From positions 1 to 16,172 of the forward strand of contig DVGP01000018.1 of assembly GCA_018712665.1 (NCBI GenBank): a stretch of DNA of 16,172 nucleotides. The letters are read 5' to 3'. Under the pieces are notes generated by a model, which was given only the letters and a program-made list of their open reading frames with translations, did no database searches and had not been told where the DNA came from. Origin of the DNA: Candidatus Pelethomonas intestinigallinarum (GTDB lineage: Bacteria; Bacillota; Clostridia; Oscillospirales; Oscillospiraceae). Positions 8,871 through 16,172 of the stretch are shown here, one piece after another; the first letter of the stretch is position 1, and the number at the start of each line of letters is the position of its first letter. The position numbers and the translations under genes were made by a program.

Positions 8871-9325
8871 TTCACAAAGCTCCTTTCCAGCTCCCGCAGC
8901 TTTTCCCTCCAGGCGGCGGCGCACTGGCGGGACACGTACAGCCGCTCGCCCCCCTCCATGGTCACCAGCAGCCGTCCGCCCAGCTCCGGCCGGATGGACT
9001 GGACGTGGCGGAAGCTGACGATGGCGGACCGGCTGGCCCGGAGGAACTCCAGCCCCGCCAGGGCCTCCTCCAGCTCGTAGAGCCGCAGGGCGCTCTCGTA
9101 GACCCGGCCCAGGGTGTAGAGAAAGGTCCGCTTATCCGCCGTGTCGATGTAGAGGATGTCCTTCACATCCAGCAGATAGCTCTCCCCCTCCCAGGTCCCC
9201 ACCAGCTTCCGCTGGTGGACCCGGAGCATGGCCACAAAATGGAGGATGTCCTCGTCCGCCTGGGGACAGTTGATGATGACCTCCGTCTCCGGGAAGGCCG
9301 GGTCCTGGTTCAGCGTAATCTTCAT
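8867..9325 (-). CDS. LytTR-domain transcription regulator (no receiver domain)
   Basis: 152 residues from the ATG at 9323-9325, with SD AAGGAGG 7-8 nt upstream. The frame's earlier ATG (9349) overlaps the -10 box and is rejected. The N-terminal 50 residues (MKITLNQDPA..., HFVAMLRVHQ) are a short non-receiver segment. The LytTR DNA-binding domain (about 52-146) shows the typical YLLDVKDILYID, VYESALRLYELEE, FLRASRSAIVSF and the strand ending in YVSRQC. LytTR proteins bind DNA direct repeats with beta-strand loops. With no phospho-receiver, activity is probably set by the overlapping DUF3021 membrane protein. Target genes are not evident in this window beyond its own operon. Confidence 0.9.
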   Translation of the reverse strand: MKITLNQDPAFPETEVIINCPQADEDILHFVAMLRVHQRKLVGTWEGESYLLDVKDILYIDTADKRTFLYTLGRVYESALRLYELEEALAGLEFLRASRSAIVSFRHVQSIRPELGGRLLVTMEGGERLYVSRQCAAAWREKLRELERSFVK

Positions 9326-9347
9326 GGTCCCCCCTCCTTCTGGGTCC

Positions 9348-9375
9348 ATTGTAGCAGAGACGGCGGGGTTGGCAA
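9348..9375 (-). promoter_or_regulatory. Promoter of the LytTR-DUF3021 operon
   Basis: The minus strand has TTGCCA (9375-9370), a 16-bp spacer and TACAAT (9353-9348) with a TGC extension. Predicted start is near 9341, giving a leader of about 16 nt with the SD directly before the ATG at 9325. Confidence 0.7.
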
Positions 9376-9489
9376 GGGCTTTCTCCCCAGCGGGAGATTT
9401 TATGGCGTCAGCGGCAGGATCTCAGGCGCGAAGCGCCAGGCCGCGCCGCCGGGGACGACACATGGCCGGTCCGGTATGCTGCCGACAGC

Positions 9490-9527
9490 AAAACAGGCCC
9501 GGAGGCTCTTTCACGCCTCCGGGCCTG
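9490..9527 (-). terminator. Terminator of the aromatic-acid-exporter-like gene
   Basis: A 13-bp perfect stem (9494-9506 with 9515-9527, 8-nt loop) is followed on the minus strand by TTTT (9493-9490), 26 bp beyond the stop codon of the gene ending at 9553. It isolates that gene from the LytTR promoter. Confidence 0.85.
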
Positions 9528-9552
9528 CATTCTACTTTGTGTCCAGGCAAGC

Positions 9553-10473
9553 TCACCGGCTCTCCAGGGCGTCCAGCAGCTCCCGGCGCAGGGTGAGGAT
9601 TCCGCCGACGTGGTAGTTCGTCACCACGTCCAGCTCCATCACCGAATCCAGGGGCCGGTCGTCCAGGATCTTGGCCCCGCAGGCCGCCAGGCGGCGGCGG
9701 TTCTCCTCATTGAGCCTACCGGGCCGCTCCATGCTGCCTAGGACGCCCAGCTGGTAGACCAGCTCCTTGGCCTTCCGGTCGCAGAGCTTGAACCGCTCCA
9801 GCTGCTGGCGGCGGCGCTTCCCATTGAACAGGTAAATCTGGTTCGCAAAAATTGTCAGCTGCTTCTCCAGTCTTGAGATCGTACCGGATATTTTGTCCGC
9901 GTCCGGCAAAATATCATCCCCATCGAACATGTTCTCCAGGAAGGCGATCAGGTCCCGGTCCAGGCTTTCGATGGTGTCCCGGATCTTCCGGCTGTTGTCG
10001 TAGGGGAAAACCAGAACATTGATCACCATGCCCACCCCCAGGCCGATGGCGGTATCCCAGATCCGCCCGGCGGCATACTGGAGTGGGACGATGTCCGGGG
10101 TGGTGCAGATCATCACCAGAATAAAGCACGGCAGGGAGGGTGAAATGGTGATATGCAGGCTATTGTAGGCGGTGATGATCAGGATGACGCCGATCCAGAT
10201 GGCGGTCAGGTGGCTGATGGGCAGCTGCAAAAACAGCACGCCGGCCAGCGCCCCGCAGATCACCCCCAGGATCTGGGAGAGACACGCCTCCACAGACGCC
10301 TTGAAGGTGGGCTGGACCACGGACATGGCTCCCAGCATGGCGAAGATCAGCTTCGAGGCGCTGGACCCGTACTGGTCCACGATCACCATGGAGACAATGA
10401 TCGCCGCCGCGGTCTTGATGGTCCGCAGCCCTACATGGAACCTCCGTCTCCTGTTCCAAATCCGCTCCCGCAT
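9553..10473 (-). CDS. FUSC / aromatic acid exporter family membrane protein
   Basis: 306 residues from the ATG at 10471-10473, chosen because SD AAGGAGG sits 8 nt upstream; the frame opens earlier at 10509 without a site. The N-terminal half has about six hydrophobic segments (about 18-34, 43-58, 64-82, 90-107, 112-126, 140-156), including SMVIVDQYG and the FAMLGAMSVVQPTFKAS region typical of the ArAE_1/FUSC_2 group. A long soluble, helical, basic C-terminal half (157-306) follows, as in Gram-positive 'aromatic acid exporter family' proteins. The family is named after E. coli AaeB, an efflux component for hydroxybenzoate-type acids. Substrates of the Firmicute members are not established, and the short length argues for an oligomer or a regulatory role. 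It stands alone, with its own promoter and terminator. Confidence 0.85.
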   Translation of the reverse strand: MRERIWNRRRRFHVGLRTIKTAAAIIVSMVIVDQYGSSASKLIFAMLGAMSVVQPTFKASVEACLSQILGVICGALAGVLFLQLPISHLTAIWIGVILIITAYNSLHITISPSLPCFILVMICTTPDIVPLQYAAGRIWDTAIGLGVGMVINVLVFPYDNSRKIRDTIESLDRDLIAFLENMFDGDDILPDADKISGTISRLEKQLTIFANQIYLFNGKRRRQQLERFKLCDRKAKELVYQLGVLGSMERPGRLNEENRRRLAACGAKILDDRPLDSVMELDVVTNYHVGGILTLRRELLDALESR

Positions 10474-10536
10474 CCGCAGTTCCTCCTTTCGCCTCCAGTC
10501 CACTCCCACGCGCTCTGCTCAAAATCTCTTGTTTAC

Positions 10537-10565
10537 ATCATACCATGGGCTGCAGCGTCCGTCAA
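10537..10565 (-). promoter_or_regulatory. Promoter of the FUSC-type gene
   Basis: On the minus strand TTGACG (10565-10560), a 17-bp spacer and TATGAT (10542-10537) preceded by TGG. This near-consensus extended promoter gives a leader of about 57 nt. Confidence 0.8.
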
Positions 10566-10669
10566 ACACCAAAGCGGTCTCCCTGCGGTCTCCTCCAGCG
10601 GGCATCCCCGCAAAGCACTGCAAATACAGGACTTTCCCAACGGTCGAGTCCCAAAACAGCCGCAAATCC

Positions 10670-10698
10670 TTGACGGGGCCAGCCGGCGGTGGTACAGT
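10670..10698 (+). promoter_or_regulatory. Promoter of the TraX-family gene
   Basis: TTGACG (10670-10675), 17-bp spacer, TACAGT (10693-10698) preceded by TGG. It is divergent from the FUSC promoter, with 104 bp between the two -35 boxes and no obvious shared operator. Confidence 0.75.
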
Positions 10699-10726
10699 GG
10701 CGGCACCGCTGAAAGGAGTGATCGTC

Positions 10727-11452
10727 ATGTCCCTGAAAACAAAGCCATTGGACCGGGACGCCATCAAATTGATCGCCATTGTCCTCATGCTGGGCAACCA
10801 CATCGCCGCCGTCTTTCTGCCCCTGGGGGTGTTCCCCTGGCAGATCGTCTCAGATCTGGGCTACTTCACCGCCATCACCATGTGCTGCTTCCTGGTGGAG
10901 GGGTACCGCCACACCCGCTCCCGCAAAAAATACGCCCTGCGGCTCCTGGTCTTCGCCCTCCTGTCCCAGTTCCCCTGGCGGCTGGCCCTGGTGAACAACC
11001 ACAACCTCAACATGCTCTTCACCCTCCTGCTGTGTTTCCTGCTGCTGTCGGGGCTGGACCGGGTGGAGAGCCGGGCGGGAAAGGCCGCGCTGGCCCTGGC
11101 GGCCACAGCCCTGTCCCTGTTCTGCGACTGGGCACTGCTGGCCCCGGTGTTTACCCTGCTGTTCGCCTGGGCGGGAGAGGACCAGAGGAAGAAGGGCGTC
11201 GCCTTTGCCGTCTCCATCCTCCTCTTCGGTGGGCTCAACTTCGCAAGCTATCTGGAGCGGCTCACAGTGGCGCAGGCTCTGCTCTGGACCCTCAGCGCCA
11301 TCTCCGGCCAGGTCCTGGCGGCGGTGTGCATCCTGTTTCTCTACAACGGCCAGCAGGCCCGGCGGGGCCAGCCCCTCTTCAAGTGGTTCTTCTACGCCTT
11401 CTACCCTCTGCACCTGCTGGTCCTGGGAGTTCTGCGGCTCCTGACCGCGTGA
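10727..11452 (+). CDS. TraX family membrane protein
   Basis: 241 residues from the ATG at 10727, with SD AAGGAG (10713-10718) 8 nt upstream and a promoter at 10670-10698; the longer open frame back to 10172 lies antisense to the FUSC gene and is ignored. About six to eight TM segments. The family marks are LDRDAIKLIAIVLMLGNHI near the N-terminus, FLVEGYRHTRSRKKYALRLL (55-74), SQFPW (80-84) and the C-terminal FKWFFYAFYPLHLLVLGVL (218-236). TraX of the F plasmid N-acetylates pilin; chromosomal Firmicute homologs are common, have no conjugation genes nearby (as here), and probably acylate some envelope component. The substrate is unknown. It is likely monocistronic, because the next genes are on the other strand. 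Confidence 0.88.
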   Translation: MSLKTKPLDRDAIKLIAIVLMLGNHIAAVFLPLGVFPWQIVSDLGYFTAITMCCFLVEGYRHTRSRKKYALRLLVFALLSQFPWRLALVNNHNLNMLFTLLLCFLLLSGLDRVESRAGKAALALAATALSLFCDWALLAPVFTLLFAWAGEDQRKKGVAFAVSILLFGGLNFASYLERLTVAQALLWTLSAISGQVLAAVCILFLYNGQQARRGQPLFKWFFYAFYPLHLLVLGVLRLLTA

Positions 11453-11472
11453 CAAATATGACAGAAAAGAAC

Positions 11473-11713
11473 GCCCCGGACTTTCGTCCGGGACGCAGCT
11501 TGTCAAAAAAGCCTCGCAGAGTTCCGCCGCCCGGAGGCGGCGGAAGAAAATCAAATCGTTTTTCCGGCGGCGTGTACGTCGGAAAAACACTTTGCGCGGA
11601 GCGAGCGTCGCAGGGACCGCCAGGAACCGAGGCGCAAGCGCAGCGAATCCCCTTTGGCGGAAAAGGCGTCAGCCTTTTTCGACAGGCTCAAGCCCCGGAC
11701 TTTCGTCCGGGGC
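11473..11713. repeat. Inverted-repeat intergenic element with palindromic ends
   Basis: The 20-mer GCCCCGGACTTTCGTCCGGG occurs at 11473-11492 and again at 11692-11711, where the stem extends to 11713 (GCCCCGGAC/GTCCGGGGC). Just inside are near-inverse copies: AGCTTGTCAAAAAAGCC on the left, and AGCCTGTCGAAAAAGGC as the reverse complement of the right (14 of 17 match). Internal stem-loops are 11524-11543 (8 bp), 11559-11587 (TTTTTCCG/CGGAAAAA) and 11661-11678 (AAAAGGC/GCCTTTT, then T). It carries no gene. It resembles a MITE- or BIME-like unit sitting between convergent genes, where it may also act as their terminator. Confidence 0.6.
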
Positions 11714-11750
11714 ATGAGCAGTATGATCGTGCCTGATATTCGGGTATCTC

Positions 11751-13103
<1,353 letters not shown>

Positions 13104-13176
13104 TGGACGTATCCTCCTCAAATTTTTCCATCCGGAGGAAGGGGGACTGCGGGTCGCCCTCCCTCTCCTCCCCACC

Positions 13177-13205
13177 ATACTAACACCATTTTTAGGAAAA
13201 CTCAA
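13177..13205 (-). promoter_or_regulatory. Probable gdhA promoter
   Basis: On the minus strand TTGAGT (13205-13200), 17-bp spacer, TAGTAT (13182-13177) preceded by TGT. This is a moderate match. The leader of about 65 nt is purine-rich and ends in the SD. Confidence 0.5.
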
Positions 13206-13297
13206 TATAGATTTTTGTGAAATTTCCTGTATGTCCTGTATAAAATGTAGAATCTCGCCCTCCTCTTTTGTCACTTCCGACAGCATCTCCCGCTCCC

Positions 13298-13325
13298 TTG
13301 ACTTTGCCCCCGCCTATCATATAAA
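13298..13325 (+). promoter_or_regulatory. Promoter of the phosphoribosyltransferase gene
   Basis: TTGACT (13298-13303), 16-bp spacer, TATAAA (13320-13325). A second, weaker possibility is TTGTGA-18-TATAAA at 13215-13244, which overlaps a tandem TCCTGTAT repeat (13225-13232, 13234-13241). The leader to the ATG at 13412 is about 80 nt. Confidence 0.6.
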
Positions 13326-13411
13326 ATAGTGTGTGGACCGACAGGCACGGGCCTCCCTGTCCGCCGCCGGCGTCCGCGGTCCTATGTCTTAATTGTAAGG
13401 AGGAATCCCCC

Positions 13412-13972
13412 ATGACGTACACCATGAAGGTCGCCGGCCTGGAGCGGCAGCTTCCCCTGTGCAAGGTCTCAGACGACCTCTACATCGGCGCGTTCGTGAT
13501 CTTCGGCGACGCGGAGCTCACCGTGGCCTGCGCCAAGGAGCTGCTGGAGCGCATCCCCGCCGGCAGCTATGACTACATGCTCACCGCCGAGGCCAAGAGC
13601 ATCCCCCTCATCCACGAGATGGCCCGCCAGAGCGGGGCGAAGAAGTACTTCATCGCCCGGAAGGGGTCCAAGGTCTACATGCCCGACCCCATCCACGTCT
13701 CCGTCCGCTCCATCACCACCCTGCGGACCCAGGACCTGTTCCTGGGCAGCGATGACTGCGCCATGATGAAGGGCAAGCGCATCCTCATCGTAGACGACGT
13801 GATCTCCACTGGCGAGAGCCTCCACGCCCTGGAGGAGCTGGTGCGGGTGGCCGGGGGCACCGTCACCGGCCGGGCCGCCATCCTGGCGGAGGGCGACGCC
13901 CTGAAGCGCCCCGACATCACCTACCTGGCCCCCCTACCGGTGTTCAACGCCGACGGGACGGTGAAGGGATAA
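13412..13972 (+). CDS. Purine-type phosphoribosyltransferase (Apt/Xpt-like)
   Basis: 186 residues from the ATG at 13412 (SD AAGGAGG, 8 nt spacing). The type I PRTase fold is marked by the PRPP-binding motif ILIVDDVISTGES (124-136), an upstream AEAKSIPLIHEMAR loop (59-72) and FIARKGSKVYMPDP (80-93), the arrangement seen in adenine/xanthine phosphoribosyltransferases. Such enzymes form a nucleotide from PRPP and a free purine base in salvage, or act as purine-sensing regulators (PurR-like) when fused to a DNA-binding domain, which is absent here. The base specificity cannot be fixed from sequence alone. Clostridial relatives of this length are usually annotated only as 'phosphoribosyltransferase family protein'. 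Monocistronic, divergent from gdhA. Confidence 0.85.
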   Translation: MTYTMKVAGLERQLPLCKVSDDLYIGAFVIFGDAELTVACAKELLERIPAGSYDYMLTAEAKSIPLIHEMARQSGAKKYFIARKGSKVYMPDPIHVSVRSITTLRTQDLFLGSDDCAMMKGKRILIVDDVISTGESLHALEELVRVAGGTVTGRAAILAEGDALKRPDITYLAPLPVFNADGTVKG

Positions 13973-13991
13973 CTATCATTTTCGCGGCGAA

Positions 13992-14019
13992 GCGGCGGCG
14001 GGCATATGCCCGCCGCCGC
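13992..14019. terminator. Perfect palindrome between convergent genes, probable terminator
   Basis: A 28-nt perfect palindrome (12-bp stem around ATAT; arms GCGGCGGCGGGC/GCCCGCCGCCGC) lies 20 bp after the phosphoribosyltransferase stop and 29 bp beyond the stop of the minus-strand DUF4097 gene. Only a weak T-run (ATATTTC) follows on the plus strand, so termination efficiency is uncertain. Confidence 0.6.
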
Positions 14020-14047
14020 ATATTTCTCGAACAGGTTGAAGCTGCCG

Positions 14048-15145
14048 TCAACCGCCGAAGTCCACCGTGATGTCCCCCATACCAGAGCTGGCGGTCAGGG
14101 ACAGCTCGCCCTCCGTTTTCCGCTGGGGCGTGTCGTAGGTGGTCCCGTCAATGCGGATGCTGCCCATAGCGCTTTCCAGGTCATAGGCGCAGGAGGCCAG
14201 GGCGCTGTCCGTATCCACGTCCACGCTCCCCATGCCGGTCTCCAACTCGGTCCTGGCGGCGATGGGGCCCCGCAGGGCAATTTTCCCCATACCGTTGTAC
14301 ACGTCCAACTCCCCCGCTGTCAGATGGTCGCCCTCAAAAAAGCCCATCCCCATTTTGGCCGTGATCTCGTCCGCCACCAGGCTGTCCAGTTCGACTGCCC
14401 CCATACCGTTCTTGATGTCCACCCGCTCCAGGGTCCAGCCCTCGGGCACGGTAACCATCACCCGGCCTTCCATGCTGCTATTCTCATCGGTCTCCAGGTT
14501 CCGTGGGGTGCTCCAGATGGTGAGCTCATGGTTTTCCAATGTATGGTGCAGCAGATAGTCCTCCCCGTATCAATCCTTTCCAGAGCTCTCCAATGTCAGC
14601 CCCCAGTCCGCCCCGGTGCGCACCGTCACATCACCCACGGCGATCTCGATATCCAGCCGGACGAAGCTCTCCGCCGCCCCAGGGTCGGCAGGGTCCTGGC
14701 TGGGCTGCTGGCTCTCCTCACCGGGCTGGGTCTCCGTCCCCAGGGCGGGCGCATCGGATGGCGTGTTATCGGATGGAGAACCGGGTGCGGCTCCACCGGG
14801 GTCATTGGCCTGGTCCAAAAGCTGGGTGTTGAACATCGACAGGGCGGCAAAGGTCCCCGCCAGCACCAGCACCACCGCCGCGGTGATGCCCGCCACCCAC
14901 TTCCAACGGTTCAGATGGCACTTTGGCGCGGGTTCCTCCGGTCCACCGGAGAAACCACCCTCCCGGGCGATCTTTCGGGCCAGGTCCTCCGGCGAGCCCA
15001 ACTCCTCCATGAGCTCCGCCTCCCGCTCCGGCCCGGCCTCCTCAAAGTATTCCTCGTAGTAGCGCAGAGTCTCCGACCGCTCCCGGTCCGGGACCAGGGT
15101 GGACAGAGCTTCGCCAAGGGCCTCCAGATACTCCCGACTAGTCAT
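14048..15145 (-). pseudogene. HAAS/DUF1700 - TM - DUF4097 envelope protein, interrupted by an in-frame TGA
   Basis: Translation from the ATG at 15143-15145 (SD AAGGAGG, 9 nt; overlapping the PadR stop) gives a HAAS/DUF1700 helical domain (about 1-62), a TM segment (about 82-106), a Pro/Ser/Gly/Gln-rich linker (about 112-158) and the start of a DUF4097 beta domain, stopping at TGA 14570-14572 after LTLESSGKD. The same frame then continues as YGEDYLLHHTLENHELTIWS and runs to 14048 as a full DUF4097 beta-solenoid with six G/A-M-G repeats. So the break is one nonsense codon, not a frameshift. No ATG/SD restart is seen after it (GGGGAGG then CTG is the nearest). Proteins of this build are usually co-transcribed with PadR and thought to sense or shape the envelope. 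Inactivation, a sequencing error or TGA readthrough all fit. Confidence 0.8.
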
Positions 15146-15461
15146 CACTCGTCTCCTCCTTCAAAAGTAAGCTCTCCACGCTGTCCCGGAACATCCGCCA
15201 CTCCCGCCGGGCCTCGGCCAACCGCCGCTTTCCGGCGTGGGTAATGGCGTAGTACCGGCGGTTCCTGCCCTGGTAGGGCTGGTCATACACCGTCAGGCAC
15301 CCTTCCTTTTGCAGCCGCCGGAGCACCGGATACAGCGTGGACTCCGAGATGTCCAGCACCCCCTTCACCCGCTGGGTAAGGGCGTAGCCGTAGGTATCCT
15401 CCTGGTCTAGGATCGCCAGCACGCATCCGTCCAGCAGAGGGGTCCCCATCGCAAAGGTCAT
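15138..15461 (-). CDS. PadR family transcriptional repressor
   Basis: 107 residues from the ATG at 15459-15461 (SD AAAGGGG, about 7 nt). The PadR winged helix is clear: ILDQEDTYGYALTQRV, then ISESTLYPVLRRLQKEGCLT (recognition helix), the wing RNRRYYAITHAGKRRLAE, and a short C-terminal dimerisation helix. This is the small PadR-s1 type. Its last 8 bases overlap the start of the HAAS-DUF4097 gene, the standard PadR/DUF1700 pairing in Firmicutes, so it probably represses this operon in response to an envelope-related or small-molecule signal that cannot be named. The promoter carries AT-rich repeats suited to autoregulation. Confidence 0.93.
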   Translation of the reverse strand: MTFAMGTPLLDGCVLAILDQEDTYGYALTQRVKGVLDISESTLYPVLRRLQKEGCLTVYDQPYQGRNRRYYAITHAGKRRLAEARREWRMFRDSVESLLLKEETSDD

Positions 15462-15483
15462 TGTACCACCCCTTTCTAATAAT

Positions 15484-15521
15484 ATTGTATTTTATATAAT
15501 ATTAAAAGTCAATATAATATT
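15484..15521 (-). promoter_or_regulatory. PadR operon promoter with repeated AT-rich operator
   Basis: On the minus strand TTGACT (15512-15507), 17-bp spacer, TACAAT (15489-15484). The plus-strand 10-mer ATATAATATT occurs at 15494-15503 and 15512-15521 (18-bp period). One copy lies in the spacer and the other overlaps the -35, a good place for repressor binding. The block is sharply AT-rich against a GC-rich background. Confidence 0.75.
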
Positions 15522-15551
15522 CAGCAAAGTTTTGCTATGCTTTCGCATAAC

Positions 15552-15601
15552 AAAAAATGCGTGTGGATCGCCGCACGGACGATCCACACGCACTGTTTTT
15601 T
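15552..15601. terminator. Bidirectional terminator
   Basis: A 13-bp stem (15558-15570 with 15580-15592, 9-nt loop) is flanked by A6 (15552-15557) and T6 (15596-15601). It ends the minus-strand gene whose stop is at 15621 and separates it from the PadR promoter. Two small perfect hairpins lie just beyond it: 15523-15536 (AGCAAA/TTTGCT) and 15536-15549 (TATGC/GCATA). Confidence 0.88.
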
Positions 15602-15620
15602 GACTTGATCTTTTGACAGC

Positions 15621-16172
15621 CTATGCCTGGTTTACACCAGGCCTTTCGGCATTCGTCCAGGCCAGGGCCACCGGGTCCTCGTCCCGGAACCGATAGTAGT
15701 CGGTCCACTTCGCCCGTTCCCGGCCCAGGCCGCAGTCCAGCACAGCGAGGCATCGCCGCCCCGTTCGGTCGTACACCGCCAGGGGGATGGACTGGGACAG
15801 AACTGTGTACTCCTGCGCCCCCTCGCCCAGGGTCCAGATCATCCGCTCTCCATCCCAGAGGACACTGGTCCCGCACAGAAAAAGCTGGAACTCCACAGGG
15901 TAGCAGGGATCCTCCACGGACTCCGACAGGAGCCGATCCCGGAGCACCAGCTTATAGGCGCCTTCCTGCCGCTCCAGGAGGCAGAAGCGCCCCTCGTCAT
16001 CGTCCGACAGCGCCAGGAGGCAGTTTTCTCCCTGGTGGGTCCGCCAGATGTCTGGGTCCTCTGTCTCCAGCAACTCCAGCCGCTGGCGAACCGCCCCGGT
16101 ATCCGGGTCCGCCACGGTGAGGAACAGGGTATCCTCCTCACAGGTCCACACCAGGAGCTGGCCCTCGCTGTC
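15621..16172 (-). CDS. Unrecognised beta-rich protein, C-terminal part (partial)
   Basis: The frame is open from the window edge (DSEGQLLVWTCEEDTLFL...) to TAG at 15621-15623, so 183 codons of a longer gene are seen; the GTG at 16151 is internal, not a start. I do not recognise the family. The sequence alternates short strands with turns rich in Asp/Gly (VADPDTGAV, ALSDDDEGRF, VLWDGERMIW, VYDRTGRRCLAVLD), as in beta-propeller or TolB-like proteins. That is a structural impression only. It contains several tryptophans and cysteines but no TM segment in the visible part. It has its own terminator (15552-15601) and is not in the PadR operon. Confidence 0.6.
   Translation of the reverse strand, partial: DSEGQLLVWTCEEDTLFLTVADPDTGAVRQRLELLETEDPDIWRTHQGENCLLALSDDDEGRFCLLERQEGAYKLVLRDRLLSESVEDPCYPVEFQLFLCGTSVLWDGERMIWTLGEGAQEYTVLSQSIPLAVYDRTGRRCLAVLDCGLGRERAKWTDYYRFRDEDPVALAWTNAERPGVNQA

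Noticed and set aside
9382..9401. Small hairpin TCTCCC/GGGAGA followed by TTTT on the plus strand
   Set aside because: The stem is only 6 bp and no plus-strand gene precedes it; probably chance.
10172..10726. Long upstream extension of the TraX frame
   Set aside because: It is antisense to the FUSC gene and its promoter; the ATG at 10727 has an SD and the family N-terminus.
11473..11713. CRISPR-like repeat pair
   Set aside because: There are only two copies of the 20-mer, 219 bp apart, with no regular spacers and no cas genes.
13104..13286. 61-residue N-terminal extension of glutamate dehydrogenase
   Set aside because: It covers the promoter and SD; 450 residues from the ATG at 13103 is the standard family length.

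Overview
This 16.2 kb window looks like chromosomal DNA from a GC-rich, low-redundancy Firmicute, most plausibly a gut member of the Oscillospiraceae / Clostridiales (Flavonifractor-, Lawsonibacter- or Pseudoflavonifractor-like). This placement is inference from gene families and signals. Genes start behind strong AGGAGG-type Shine-Dalgarno sequences. Promoters are mostly TTGAC-like plus a TGn-extended -10. The glutamate dehydrogenase resembles that of Clostridium symbiosum. The gene set includes a BadF/HgdC-type activase, LytTR/DUF3021, PadR/HAAS-DUF4097 and TraX. No tRNA, rRNA, CRISPR array, transposase or phage gene was seen.

Layout. (1) 1-760: the 3' end of a hexapeptide-repeat acetyltransferase, then a 5'-truncated DUF3788 remnant, then a hairpin-rich non-coding stretch ending in a terminator-like stem. 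(2) 763-5199, minus strand: a two-gene operon for a double-domain 2-hydroxyacyl-CoA-dehydratase-type activase and an HgdB-like partner. These two are usually one long polypeptide in related bacteria; here they are split with an ATGA overlap. (3) 5377-8379, plus strand: an OmpR-family response regulator, a 30-residue membrane peptide too short for normal gene calling, and a six-TM histidine kinase, ending at a strong bidirectional terminator. (4) 8421-9375, minus strand: a LytTR DNA-binding protein and a DUF3021 membrane protein, overlapping by ATGA. (5) 9490-11452: divergent genes for an aromatic-acid-exporter/FUSC-type membrane protein (minus) and a TraX-family membrane acetyltransferase (plus). 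(6) 11473-11713: an inverted-repeat, palindrome-ended intergenic element of about 240 bp. (7) 11751-13972: divergent glutamate dehydrogenase (minus) and a purine-type phosphoribosyltransferase (plus). (8) 14048-15512, minus strand: a PadR repressor followed by a HAAS/DUF1700-TM-DUF4097 envelope protein broken by one in-frame TGA. (9) 15621-16172, minus strand: the 3' part of an unrecognised beta-rich protein.

The window is mostly regulatory and envelope-sensing modules (a two-component system, a LytTR/membrane pair, PadR/HAAS-DUF4097) plus anaerobic redox and amino-acid metabolism. I see no clear novel defence or biosynthetic system. The best candidates for something undescribed are the membrane peptide between the response regulator and the kinase, the split activase/dehydratase pair with a hairpin between its ribosome binding site and start codon, the in-frame TGA in the DUF4097 protein, and the structured intergenic repeats.
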